Origin: Dermatemys mawii
Lineage: Eukaryota; Chordata; Testudines; Dermatemydidae
Direction: 5' to 3'
DNA: 64,000 nucleotides
Assembly: GCA_007922305.1 (NCBI GenBank)
Contig: ML677366.1
Span: forward strand, 13,544,910-13,608,909
A program made the translations under genes and the position numbers. The notes beneath the pieces were generated by a model. That model made no database searches and was not told where the DNA came from. It worked only from the letters and a program-made list of their open reading frames with translations. Below, one piece after another: positions 34,651 to 46,484 of this stretch (position 1 is the stretch's first letter; the number at the start of each line of letters is the position of its first letter).

Positions 34651-35575
34651 CTGACTCCCTGTCACCCCCCAACGCGCCTCTCCCAGTAAAAGTGACCCCC
34701 CCCCCGCCAGTCCCCTCTATGGAGAGGTCGGGACTGTGCACCTGTGCGCTTTGACTTCTTCCTTGTTTTTATTTTGCTGTCCCCAAAGCACTTGGAATAC
34801 AAATAAAACACAGATTTTCTACCCCTCCGGTTCTCCAACACGTATTGGGATTGTGTTTTCTTCAGGCAGGCGAAGGGCACTGGTGAGGTCTATCCACTCT
34901 CTCACTGGGGATTAAAGACACAGTCCAGATCCTTTGCGGGGGTTAGACTGATCAGAAATGTTTCTGTGATATTTCCTGTTTGGTTGGTTTCGAAGGCCGT
35001 GTACTGGTTTGTTGCCAGCAAACTGACGACAATCGATTGTTGTGGACAATAGTTGATCTTAAATTACATTTTAACAGCAAGCAGCAGTCATATTGTGTTT
35101 TCTACTTCCTACTTCATATATTCCCTTGAATCGCCCAAATGTCTGCCATTTCTAGCGCATTAAAATCGATACATTTTAATAAACATACCGGGCAACAGAC
35201 GCTGCTCTGTATTTGAGATACGAACTAGAGGCCCTCCCATAAATGTGCTTCACCTGTAAGCTACCTCTGGACTGGTATAAATCTTATAGACTCCAAGATT
35301 TCGATTATCTGAGAACTTGGAAAAGTTGTGTCAGATGGGGTGAAATAAATGTTTCCAATATCCGGTCTCCTACACTAAAACTAAACGAATTAAGCAGATA
35401 TAAATGTAAAACTTGCACTAAAGGGAAATTATGCCCATTTTCAGCTTAAATTTAATTTGTGAGATGTTTTCACGAGCACCTCTCTCCTCTGTCCATCTGA
35501 GAATCAAGTTCTTCCTACTTCTAATGCTGGGATTAAAAAACCCGAAATTCACAACTGTAAAATACGTGCACGTTA

Positions 35576-35579
<4 letters not shown>

Positions 35580-35626
<47 letters not shown>

Positions 35627-35636
35627 NNNNNNNNNN

Positions 35637-35688
<52 letters not shown>
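35580..35688. repeat. (CA)n microsatellite containing an assembly gap
   Basis: Pure CA dinucleotides on both sides of exactly ten N (35627-35636). Ten N is a placeholder size, so the true array length is unknown. Open frames through it are artefacts. Confidence 0.98.
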
Positions 35689-35689
<1 letters not shown>

Positions 35690-38379
35690 ATTGTGTTAGT
35701 AGCATTAAATGGGTAAAAACATCCCCCAACCTCAGTCAAATGAACATTCCTTTGCTCAAACTTTATGGTAACAAATAAAATCATCCCTATGATACGAAGG
35801 CAGCAGCATTTAATTTATATCTTAATTCATGGGGAGGGGAAAAATATAATTCATTGACAAGCTGTCCGCGGTTTAAGCCAAAAGCAACAAATGCTAAACC
35901 GCAGACAAGCCCAGACTCGAAACCTGTGTTTTCAGTAACAATATTGCTATTATTTTTATGACAAGAAATTTTAGTGCAACAAGCTCGAACCATCGCGAAG
36001 GGAGACTATAGATTTGAGAAATCAGATTGGAATTAAACAGTTCTCTAAATTGCAGCTCTCCTCTCGGTCGTACCTACATTTCAGTTCCAAAATGAGCCAC
36101 TAAGTGGCGCTGTTGTCCACAGCAGCTGTGACACTTCCATTCACAACAAAACAGGTTTCAGCTGAGCTCTAGCGTGAAATGGAGCTATAGCTCACACTTT
36201 AAAAAAATACAAAAATCATCGTCAAATTACCCAGATTTTTACTTCTGTTCGCAATAAGCACATTTACCAAACTCTGCCGTATTTCTTCACCTTTTTTTTT
36301 ATCAGGGCTTGGTATTTTAATTTTGCGATAGCATCAGATTCTCATAGGAGACCGATTTAAAGTATAAAAGGGAAACAAATGAATTTTGTTTCATAAAAAT
36401 TCTAGCAGAGCTAACGGCTCCTATATTTGACACGTGTTTGAGTGTGTAATATACATATACATATTTTCCATATTTTCTCACACCCTGTATATATAAATCT
36501 ATAGTGGGCATTGTGTATGATACAAACACAAAGCTGTCGTGTGGAATGTTTTTCACGTTTAGTTCTACATCTATAGACTGGTGTAATCAATTTTATATAA
36601 GAAGTGCAGTGTTAACTTGATAGATTAGATAACAAACAAAACTGACGTTTTTCTTCTTCGGCACTTTTAGCACAGTCCCAAACTGTGTCAAATTCTCGGC
36701 TCTACAGTTAAAGAAAACAACTTATTTTTTCATCGTTGGCCGGTTCCTTTTATTTTCTTTTTAATAATGTGATCTTTGTTTTGATATTCCGGGACAGTGA
36801 CATTTACATCATTTATTTTTTCTTTTCTGATATTTTTACATGGGGGGGGATTAATGTATTCTTTCCCCCTTCCAGTTTGTTCGTTAATGGAAACTATCGT
36901 GCGTTGAAAGAAACGGAGACAGATTTATTTGTTCATTGCAAAACCGCTCTGAACATTGCAAAACGTGAACCGCTCTCTATGGCCGAGTTTGTCCATTAAA
37001 CAGAACGCATTCCTTAGACAATATCGATGCTCGCGATTTTGGATTGAAATACTGTCTTTATTTGACATCAGAGCACAGTGCAGTATCATTGAATGTCTTT
37101 GACAAAATCCTGTCTCGAGTATAACTCGGGTCCAACATTAAAACTGGGCTTTTTGCAAAGTCCAAATGAAAGCCGTTCCGATGCTGTCCATTCCAGAACC
37201 TCCCACTCCGTGTTACACCGGGAACGAAAAAAATCCCAAAACACAACGCTTGATTTCCCAAATTAAACGCCCCTTTGAAATCTACACATATTTTTAAAGG
37301 AAGGGGGGGATTCATCGGGTCTTTGCCCCTCCACAGCAGCTGCCGATTGAAACCAAAACCCCCAGTGCTGTCAACGATTGTCCAAGCTCTTCCTTTTCTC
37401 CCCTCTTTTTGGAAGAAGTAAACAAGCAAGTTACCTTGACAGGATCCCAATAAACAGGCCAGACAATGGGGACACGGGGACTTTGCTTAACCTCGCCTGT
37501 CCTCCTTCATTGAGATAGACCGGACCCGCATTGTTAGCATCCTGCTTCAGAGGGAAAAGAACAAAATCTAAAGGTCAGGGGTCAAGGACTTTCCCATTCT
37601 TCTCTCGTTTATTTCTCTGCCCTTTTCACTCAGGGGATCATAAAGAGGTCGCCTGGTGGCACAGAAGGGCTCCCGTGGATTCCTTTACTTGAAATAAGGG
37701 TGTCGGTGAGCAAATACATCCGATCTCTTGCTGAATCCGAAGCGAGATCCCCGTATCTGTCCAGAGCTCGATAAAGCCACACACAACTCCCACCTCTCTC
37801 TACTGTGGCATGTTAACACGATGCATTTTCTCTGGGTGTACATGTACTCCAATATCACCATGCCTACTGCACTTCCAAGGGCAACTTATCATGCCATGGA
37901 GCCATTTTATTTCAAAACAAAGAGGGGAAGACCAAATAAGGCCCTTGCACTATTGTAAATGGTGGGCAAGGCTGGGATTTCAACTAGTCTCCTTCTAATA
38001 CACTTGTAAGCAACAATATCCCCCTGTATTTATCGATAGAAAACCGAATCAGACGAGAATTGCCTGTAAAATAGACGGGGGAGGAGATTTTAAAATGTAC
38101 TTGTTCTGGGGCGGATGCGAAGCTTTTTGTGGGTTCATTGGGTTATTTGGTCTACCCCGCAGGCGGGCAGGCAGTATCCAAAATACCATGTGGGGAATAT
38201 TGTCCGGATCAATGTCGATTGTCAGGAAGACACCGAGAAAATCCTTTATTAAATCAGCCCATTATGGGCATGTGCAAAATGGACGGACGGGTGGGTAATA
38301 CAGAACCACGCGGAAAGGCTAAATATATGCAGAGGAACGTGTGTGGAACTAGATGGATGGACCAGACCGTGTGTGTCAC
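35689..38379. other. AT-rich unique DNA, no recognised feature
   Basis: About 2.7 kb with no transposon remnants and no coding similarity. Confidence 0.45.
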
Positions 38380-39540
38380 ACACCCGGGACAGAGGGATTC
38401 TCGGCCCAGCCGAAACTCGGCCCAGGGCGCTAGAAATGCCGGTGTCCGCCCCAGCTCTCCTCTGATCCCCAGACTAGGGAGATGGTGCCGCACCCAGCGC
38501 TCGGTGCCCGCTGCCGCCCCGCGAAAGGAGAGACACACCAGGCCCACGGAGGCTTTCCGGGGCAGGCGCCTGGAGAATGTGTCCGGCAGGGGAAGCGGAG
38601 CTCGGGGAGGGAAGCAACAGCGCCCAGGAAAGTCAAACGTAGCGAGCCGGTGTCCGAGGGCCCGGCCTGGAGCTCCCGGCCAGCTCCAGGGCCGAGCCGT
38701 GTCCTGAGCGGTGCCTCTTGCTGGGAGGCCGAGAAAACGGAACATGCAGCCCCGGACCACCCGGGGTTGGACCCGAGGGACTCCCCGGTTGTCCCCCAGC
38801 TGCCCGGGCACTGGCTGCTCCGCTCCTAGCCCCAGCAGTTCGCCGAGCTCCCGTCGCAGCGCTGGGCAGAGTCCATCGCTTCGCCGGGCTGACGGCCGGG
38901 CAAGCTCCCCCCACGCCCCGGCTGAAGGGACGGCGGCTTGTTTGGAAACAAACCCCGGAGGAGCCAGTTCCGCCTGGAGATGGGTCTTTCTCGGGTCTGC
39001 ACAGAAGTGTCCGGGTCCATCCGCTTCCCCTTCCCCTGTCCATCGCCCGCCAGCCGGCCCCGGTTCCCAGCCGAGTCCGGAGCCCCGGGCCGGGCTGCCA
39101 GGAACGGAGCGGGATTTAGAGGTGGGCCCTGGATCTCCCCATAGAATCCAGCCCGGGGACAAGTCTCTGCCCGCTCCCCACGGCCCTGCCCCGTCCTGGC
39201 CTCTCAGCCGACTGGCCGCAGGAAAGAAGCGCTAGGCTCGGGGAAAGTTTCCTAGGCGGGCACCCGGCGGCCAGTGCCTCTCCCCCGCGTGCAGCTCTGT
39301 GCGGGTCGCCCCCATCTTCCTCTCTTCCCGGGAGCAAACTTTAAACCAGGCGGGCACCCCAGCCACTCGCTTCTCCCCCCCCCCCCCCCGCTTTTAAAAA
39401 CCATGTCACCCTCCCCCCGCTCTGCCTGTCTCTCCCCATCCCGCGAGGAGCCGAGGGGAAGAGTTTCGAGAATTTCTTTTCTTTTCTTTCTCTCTCTCTC
39501 TGGCTCTTTTTTTTTCCGGGGCAGAGGCAGAGGAGAGCTG
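38380..39540. promoter_or_regulatory. CpG island
   Basis: About 1.1 kb of CpG-dense DNA without recognised coding similarity. It adjoins the candidate promoter at 39.55 kb. Open frames on both strands here reflect high GC and few stops. Confidence 0.45.
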
Positions 39541-39841
39541 GAGCTGGCAAGGCGTTTTATAGGTGACGTATGGGCCTACGTGGGGAGCCAGTGCCCAAGT
39601 GCCACATCTTATAGGCTTTTTCTCCTGAAATGACATCTCCCTGCAGTTCTCACCCCCCCCCCCTTCAAAGCAGCCCCCTTTTTCTGCTCAGGAGACAAGC
39701 CCCGGAGCTCCAGAAGTGGAGAGAGCGAGCGAGGGGAGGAAGCTAAGACTAGATGTGGGGGGGGGAGAGAGACCCTCCCTTTTGGGGCTCAGGAAGACAG
39801 ACGGCGAGGCGGGAGGCTGGGCAGCAGGTGGACTCCCCAAG
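39540..39841 (+). promoter_or_regulatory. Candidate promoter and first exon, upstream alternative
   Basis: At the edge of a CpG island, two TATA-like motifs (TTTTATAGG near 39555 and CTTATAGG near 39609) flank a CRE-like TGACGTA (39564-39570). Downstream, CCCCAAG|GTAAGT ends at 39841 and is a consensus donor. Together they suggest a first exon of about 200 nt on the plus strand, possibly of the mir-9-3 host transcript. Inference from signals only. Confidence 0.35.
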
Positions 39842-40589
39842 GTAAGTCGCCCCTCACAGGGCGATGCGTTTCTTAAAACGTAGGCGGCAGCTATTCGTGT
39901 CCTCGGCTTTCGCCCTTCTGTGGCCCCGGGCGAAAGGCTTTTTAACTGGGTTTGGTTAAAAGGGAAAGAGGGAGGGGAAATGCCCCACAGCCCAACCGGT
40001 TCCCCCGCGTCCTGAAATTAAGCACCGCAGCCCCCCTACAACGTCTCCTTCCGCTGCAGCTCCCGGGTTTAGGGTGGGTTTGTTAGCCAGCTTGAAAAAA
40101 AAAACCAACCTAGAAGCGCGTGGGTATGTTTTAAAGTCTTTTAAGGCTGCTGGGTGTGGTTCCCTGGGGCTGGAGTTTGGGTTATCCCCGATCTCCCCTT
40201 ACAAAGGCGTTCACACTTGGTCCATGTTTGTTTTGGTCCGGGATCTGTTTCTCTTGTGCAGTGGAAATCGAAGCTCTGCGGGCGCGTGTACGTATGATCT
40301 ACGTTACATAGGCCAGGGGTAGTAACTGTTCATTCCCCCCAGCAAGAACTGGGATACGCCGCAAATAAGCCCTGCTCCCCAGCCTAGCACTCATTTCGGT
40401 GTGTGCCTGCCCAAATCCATTCAAGCTTGGCTTGGCAATCAGCTCTCTCAATAGGGTGACAATAGAGCCCCAGTGTGACTTGAACAAAGAATTTGAAAGT
40501 AGTTAAATTGCAGGACACGTCCGCTGCCTGGGTGCTTGATTTTTTTTTAAAAAAAAAAAGGAGAAAGGGGAAGGAGAGAGACTTTTCTT

Positions 40590-41280
40590 TGGGCTGGTGA
40601 GAAAATACTCAGGGTAAAAGTTGGTTTGGCGTCTTCATTTCAGCGGCAATGGAGCAGAGCTAATTCAATAGGAAACGGGGGGATTTTGTAATGAAAAGAC
40701 CGCCAGGGTTACAACAAAGTTAAGCTCTTGTGAATTAATTATTAGGGCAAATAAACTTTGAAGGAGGGGGGCTTTGGCATGAAGGAGTGCGATTTATTGT
40801 TATTTTAATGTTTAATGACAATGCAATGCGATTTCGACCTAGACTGAGCAAAGGGATGTCTGGCAATTCCAGGGAAGATATATGGATAAATAATCGAACA
40901 ACTGGTTTAGAATAAAATGCTGTAAAATCCAGAGAGCTCTGATTTCTATTCGCCGTGTCATTTGCCTGGTTTCTTACGGCAACTTTCAGATGCAAAAATC
41001 TAAAGGCAATCAGGGTGAGGACCTAGGTTGCTTTAGATAACCTGTTTATTTAATATGATATCAAACAAAATAACATCGCGTATGGTATCTCCACGGGGGT
41101 TACAACAATTGTTGCAAGGCTAGGAAAGAGCTAGGAGGCAACACAAATAGGGAATGGGTATCTGGGCTGGGAAGATTTTTAAATAAAAAGCAAAGCAAGC
41201 TGTAATGCAGGAAATCTAGAGAAAGACGCAAGAAAATACAGAGAGGGAAGGTTTTTAATTAGTGTTTTTTTAAAGACGGT
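40590..41280. promoter_or_regulatory. Candidate conserved non-coding element
   Basis: AT-rich, unique, with homeodomain-type cores (attaatta region near 40735, tttaatg, taattag) and no transposons, between two CpG islands of the mir-9-3 domain. Conservation cannot be measured here. Confidence 0.25.
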
Positions 41281-41281
41281 T

Positions 41282-41395
41282 GCGTGAGAAAATTAAAGGA
41301 GGAAGAGAATGAAAGAAGGAGAAATAGGAGCGAAGGGAAGGAAAAGAGGCGAGGAGAAAGGGAAATGAAGAGGGAAGCAGCGAAGGAGAAATTAA
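41282..41395. repeat. Purine-rich (GA) low-complexity tract
   Basis: About 110 bp, almost all A and G. The Lys/Arg/Glu-rich open frame in it is a composition artefact. Confidence 0.8.
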
Positions 41396-42720
41396 AGCTC
41401 CTTCTTATATGCCCCAAGAATGAAAAGCTAGTGGAAGCCCGAACACTTCTAACTGGACGTGCCTGCCATTGGCTGGCAGGGCAGCGGACTGCAACGGGTT
41501 AACCTGATTGCTCATGAACTTGGCCTGTCTGTCCGTCTGGATTTTGATAGATGGGTAGACCCCGCTGACAAGTTCAGCCGGCGGGACCTCCCCTGCTGCT
41601 CCAGCGGGCTGGAAAGCCAGGAAAGCGACTCAGCCCCGCGCCCTGACACCCGGCATCCGCTCTTGCTCTCGGCGCGCTGCAGAATGGGAAAGCGGCGGCC
41701 CCTGCCCCCTCCCCAAAATTTTCCCCATCCCTGCGCTTTATGCAGCCCTGAAAGTCCCGCCGATCCGCCGGCTGCTGGGGAAGGCTGGGATTATAACAGC
41801 CTCATGCCAGGGGGACTGTGCGCAGGGCCAGGCTAGCCCGAAAGCTTTGTACTTTGTTAATCCGAGTTAATTTTCAGCAGTTGGACAGCGGCTAGGAAAG
41901 CCGCGCCATTTCCGGGGAAGAAATGACATTGACCCGGGGAGATGGTCTTGTGTGGTCGCAGTGGAGTGGGATTAGTGACACTCTTCCGAGGGGGGGAAAT
42001 CACAAACCACCCCAGTCTGCTGGAAGGGGCCGGGGCGAAGCGGCGATCTGGTTGCCGGGGGGTTGGGGGGATTGGAATCTCTGGCTCCCAAAGGCAGAGA
42101 GAGGAGCATTGTTTTCTCCCGGGCCAAGGCAGGGGTGTGAAGTAGAGAGGGAGGTGGGTGTCTTGCTCTCTCTCCCATTTCCCTCTCGGTGTTTTCGGTG
42201 TGATGTGGCTGAGGATATTCGGGGGAACATGCAGAGAGGCACCTGTCCAACTGGGGTGTAAACACCCCGCGGGAGCTCTAGACATTGGGACCCCAAGAAT
42301 ATTACTAGGGGTCACATGCGGAATCCAACGCAAACCCTAGACAATAAGCTATTCAGCGGAGCGTTTCTGACCCGACCGTGGCCGTGAGAGATGCTGACAT
42401 CCGGGAGAAATGCCCTCGGAATCCAAAGCCCCAGTTAGCTGGGGTGGGTTTGGGGCTGGCACGCACTCGCCCACCCCCCACCCCGCCCCCCACTCCCCAC
42501 CCCCAAGAGAACGAGAGCGAAGCGTTTACCTTCCCAGAAATCAAAGCTCTGCCTTTCAGTTTAGCGGCTAACCGGGGCGGTTTGAGGGGTTCACAGGAGA
42601 GCTGGGCTTCCCGAGCAGCCTATCCGAGTAAGAAGGGCCGGGGTTTAATTGGGACGCCTTCGGAGTCTTAATTAAAGGGTAAGATCTGGGGGCTGCTCTT
42701 CCCGTTCGGTGGAGCCTGCA

Positions 42721-42754
42721 GCCCCCCCCCCCGGGGGGGCCCCCCCCCCCCCCG
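42721..42754. repeat. C/G homopolymer block
   Basis: Poly-C, poly-G and poly-C runs in direct succession, 50 bp upstream of the CRE at 42804. It can form strong secondary structure, and its length may be wrong in the assembly. Confidence 0.8.
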
Positions 42755-42803
42755 CTCCCTCCTCCCCTCTGCCATGGTTGGAGTGAGTAAAATGCTGCTG
42801 GGC

Positions 42804-43091
42804 TGACGTCACTGCGGGCTCAGCCTGCCAGCGGAGGAGGCTCCTGGAGAGGAAGCAGAGCCCGGAGCTAAGCGGAGCTGGGAAGACGCGAGGAGCCCCG
42901 CCAGGGCTCCCGCCTCCCTCGCGCCGCCGCCGGGGAGCTCCGGGGTAGAGGGCCGGGCCCCGGCTGGAAGAGCCGCTGGAGAGGAGCCGCGTCGGCCTGG
43001 CCGGGGATTGTCACCGCCACCGCCTCGCCTGCCCGGGGATCGCCGCCGCCTCCTTCCTTCCCTCCCCGTCGTCCACGCCTGGCCGCGGAGT
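42804..43091 (+). promoter_or_regulatory. Candidate CRE-driven promoter and first exon
   Basis: A perfect palindromic CRE (TGACGTCA, 42804-42811) is followed by about 280 bp of very CpG-rich DNA ending in GGAGT|GTAAGTG (GT at 43092). This is the layout of a TATA-less CpG-island promoter with a non-coding first exon on the plus strand, 7.7 kb upstream of mir-9-3. The start site is unknown. Confidence 0.4.
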
Positions 43092-44069
43092 GTAAGTGCG
43101 CGCTCGCCCCCGGCCCCTGCCTCCCCGGCGCGGCTGGCTGGGGTCGCCCCTCGGAGGAGCGAGGGAGACGTGCTCCGGGGGCAGCGTGAGGGGACTTGGT
43201 ACGATCCCCGCCCTCGGCTTCCAGTGGGGCTGGCGATAGGCCGGGGGAGCTCGGCTCTCCGGGGACTCATTTGGAAAGGGGCGATTCCGCCCGGCTCTTG
43301 GACGTGCCGTTGAGACCAGCCCCGGGCAGAGGGCAGGAGCTGTCGCTCGGTGCGCCAGGCGAGGGGTGTGGGGTGGGGGACCGGGCTGTCAGGATCCTCC
43401 CTCCGCCGGAGCCTTGACCGGTTGGACAAGGCCATGGCCAATGGACATTCCGTCTCCTGCCTTCTTCAACCTCACGCTGGGGAGGGAGGTGGGAAGACGG
43501 GGCCTGATCCGGGGCCAATCAGGAATCGGGACGCTTTGGGACCAATGCACGGTTATGGCTGCTTTAGGGAAGGAGACTCAGCGGAAATTGAGGGCAAAAA
43601 TATCCTTCCAGTAGGCGAATGTGTATCCATGGGGGTAGCATCTCTCGCTCTCTCTTCCCCCAGGGAAGGGCCATAGGAAACAACTCAGGGCGAGAAAGGG
43701 GACCTTTGTTGTAAAAGGGATAATTTGTAGGGAGGCCTTAGACTATGTATTTTGGAAAATAGATCAACTCCTATTCCCCTTGGAATTTGGGTTCCTCTGA
43801 GCCCCATTGGATGAGCTGGGGGTCAGAGTTTGCTTCCAAAGATTTCAGCTGATCGGATGTCCTAGAAGTTGGTAATTTATAATCAGAGATTTTGTCACCG
43901 GCTTTTGGGAGGTGTCTCCACTGAACTCTAGCCGAATCCAGCTGTGATTTAAACCGTCTTAAAAGGCGTGGTGAGGATGTGTGTCTGTCCGTAATGTAGT
44001 GTACGTTTTATTGCGGTGTTCAGAACAAACAAAGCGGATTCTAACGCTTCTAACGCTTACACTTGACCC

Positions 44070-44145
44070 ATATCGAAGTGTGTGTGTGTGTTTCTGTGTG
44101 TGTGTGAGAGAGAGAGTGTGTGTTTCTCTCTCTGTGTGTAATATA
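44070..44145. repeat. GT/GA microsatellite
   Basis: Mixed (gt)n, (ga)n and (tc)n runs within about 75 bp. Confidence 0.8.
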
Positions 44146-44680
44146 GAATAGAAAAGGATTTGGCTGTTGCTCTGAAATATCAATAGATCTCAATAGATAT
44201 TTTTAAAGGCGGGTTAATATTAAGATGAATTAAAATTTTACCGAACCTTCAAAATAAACGGAAAGGAAACAACACTGTAGTACGGAGAGCCCCTGATTCC
44301 ATCGCCTGGGCCTAGAGTTAAATAAAATAACAAAAAGGGAAGTTTCGCCTTTTGCGAAGTGGCCGGTCTTGAGAACAGGGTATCAGACCGAAGGGAGGTT
44401 TGCGGCTACGTGCACTTGGCTTGAATGATTAAATTCGCTGAATTTCATAAATTATTAAAGTGGATCTCTGTAATTTTGCATTAGAAAAAATGGCGAGGGC
44501 AGTGTTTGTTAATTCCCCAGATATTCACTGTCACATATATACTGCCCTTTGAGTTGTTCCATTTAGGGACTGAATCCCAATGAATGGTTATATTGGAAAG
44601 CAAAGAGACTACTGAATGCATTTCTTTTGCTAGAAATTCCCCCCTTTCTCACTTTCCTCTCTTTTTTTCCTTTCCTTTCT

Positions 44681-44692
44681 TTTTTCCTACAG
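44681..44692 (+). other. Candidate splice acceptor
   Basis: A pyrimidine tract of about 45 bp ends in ttttttcctacag (AG at 44691-44692). It could start an internal exon of the mir-9-3 host transcript; no matching donor was assigned. Confidence 0.25.
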
Positions 44693-44791
44693 CTTTTCGG
44701 AATGGTTACTATTACCCCATTCTTTCTTTATTTTTTGATGTTGTTTTAAATTCTTAAATACGGGTTTCAAATGAACGGAACGAATTGAATC

Positions 44792-44918
44792 ATTTTAGGC
44801 CGCAGCCTCAAGAAAAAATTCTCTGTGTACCCACATGCATACAACTGTATATAACAGAATGTGTATATGGGGATACACACCATAGGCATTTTTTTTCCTT
44901 AAGGCTGCGGCCTAAAAT
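44792..44918. repeat. 127-bp inverted repeat with 21-bp arms
   Basis: Left arm 44792-44812 (attttaggccgcagcct plus caag) and right arm 44898-44918 are reverse complements at 20 of 21 positions, around an 85-bp spacer. A-rich and T-rich runs inside the arms could extend the stem. No target duplication or known transposon end was recognised. Confidence 0.85.
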
Positions 44919-45283
44919 CACACACACTCACACCTGTGTGGATTTTGTCTACTCAGCCCGCAGAAGAGCAGATCATCCCAGGGAAAATTTCATAGCTTAT
45001 GGATCAATTTCAAATCCCTGGCGAAATAAAGAGAGCGAGACAGCCCTTGTGCCATTGTTGCTGTTTCTCAAGAGCTTGGCTTGCATTGATACGGCTCTTA
45101 ATTGCTAAATAAAGCAACACGTTTCCTAAATGCTCATCGGGAGCTGCAGCCTCGGTATAAAGTTGGCAAAGCCTCGATTGAGAGAGGCAAAGAAAAACAA
45201 TTAAGACGAGATGCACTTGAGACTGCAAGGAACTGGGGTTACTCTAGGTTGGCTAAAAATAACTTCTCCTAATTAAAGAAAAG

Positions 45284-45291
45284 TGACGTCA
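45284..45291. promoter_or_regulatory. Second perfect CRE (TGACGTCA)
   Basis: Eight-base CREB/ATF palindrome in otherwise moderate-GC DNA, 5.5 kb upstream of mir-9-3. One such site is expected per about 65 kb by chance; two within 2.5 kb is notable. Confidence 0.5.
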
Positions 45292-46016
45292 GACGCGCAG
45301 GACGTAGAAAGGGGAAAGGCAGGGGGCTCTTTCTAGGATGATCAAATTAAATAATTCAGGAGCGGCCTGATTATTACACGAGGATTTCAAGGAGCGGAGA
45401 AGCAGCGTTTCCTTATGCTGCCTGCTTCACAGCTAGGCTGGCATGGGGACATTTCGGAGGCTGGGATTCGTGGGAATGCGATGCTGCATTGATTCCTGGG
45501 TGCTCGATACACACCGCAAGACATTCGGCACATGTATCTTTCGCCAGCTCTCTGCACCCGCAGAGGGGCAACATATACAGTTTGGTTAATTTCACAGGGC
45601 AGTGTATATGTGCCGCCCACGGGCATGTATACGTGCTCCCGAGCACACGGAGACAGGGTGCTGTTGTTAGGCAGGCAGGAACACATTTCTGCACACACGC
45701 ACATACACACACATCCCCTATATTCATATCTCCCATGACATATCTAAATATAGCTACCTAGAGACAGGCCAGCGCCGCGCCATGTAGAAGGCTGTGTATT
45801 TCCCAGCGAAAGCTCCTCGTTCATTCCCAGTTACGTCCCCGTACACCCAGCCACAGAATACCGATATTTTTTTCTGGATCGGGCCGAGCCGTCAGGGAAA
45901 TGGGACTGTGAAGCGCATTATCCAGAGCAGAGAGCCTGCTGGATTGGAGCCTGGAGGAAGCACAGACGCGTGCCCTTGTAGCAGGGCCTCTCCCCCATCA
46001 CACACACACATACACG

Positions 46017-46140
46017 GATGGGGAGCGTGTCTCACACACACACGCGCGCGAATTGGGAGCATGTCTCTCTCACACACAAACACACACGCGAACGGTGAGC
46101 GTGTCACACACACACACACAGAGGAATGGGGAGCGTGTGG
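46017..46140. repeat. Degenerate minisatellite with embedded CA tracts
   Basis: The block 'gggagcgtgtctcacaca' recurs as gggagcgtgt, gggagcatgt, ggtgagcgtgt and ggggagcgtgt at spacings of about 35-40 bp, each followed by (CA)n. Three full units and part of a fourth. Confidence 0.75.
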
Positions 46141-46463
46141 CCGAGCCGCGCGGTCTATCTGGCCTCTGCTGCGCGGGACTGGATTTCATTCAGGCCTGCT
46201 GGATTGGTTAGGTAGCAGGAGCCCCCACATCAGGTGGGCCCAACCCCCATCGCCTAAGGCTTGCCGGGCTGGAGTGTCTTCCCAGTCCTCCCCCAGGAGA
46301 GACGCCCCCCCCCCCGGTGCGCCGGAGAAGGCTTGGGCTGGGATCTCTGGAGAATATCTGGATCGGGGCACAGTCCGCGGAGGGTTTTGTTGCAGGCTCG
46401 GGATGCCGTTGGTGCTGGAGGGGTTGCAGGGGAACAGCAGAGCTGGGGAGATGGCAGCGGGTT

Positions 46464-46484
46464 TGCAGCACCATGGTCAGTGCC
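46464..46484 (+). promoter_or_regulatory. RE1/NRSE-like REST site
   Basis: Matches 17 of 21 positions of the canonical RE1, with both half-sites (AGCACC and GTCAG/GCC) correctly spaced. It lies 4.3 kb upstream of pre-miR-9-3. REST represses neural genes and takes part in a feedback loop with miR-9. Binding is predicted, not shown. Confidence 0.5.

Noticed and set aside
35418..35784. Val/Cys or His/Thr repeat frames on both strands
   Set aside because: These are translations of the (CA)n array and of the N gap.
38254..39162. Open frame of 302 codons on the minus strand
   Set aside because: It lies in a CpG island, with overlapping open frames on the other strand and no recognisable domain. 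Composition explains it.
42809..43441. Open frame of 210 codons on the minus strand
   Set aside because: It lies in the CpG island of the candidate promoter and is Ser/Arg/Gly/Pro-rich; a composition artefact.
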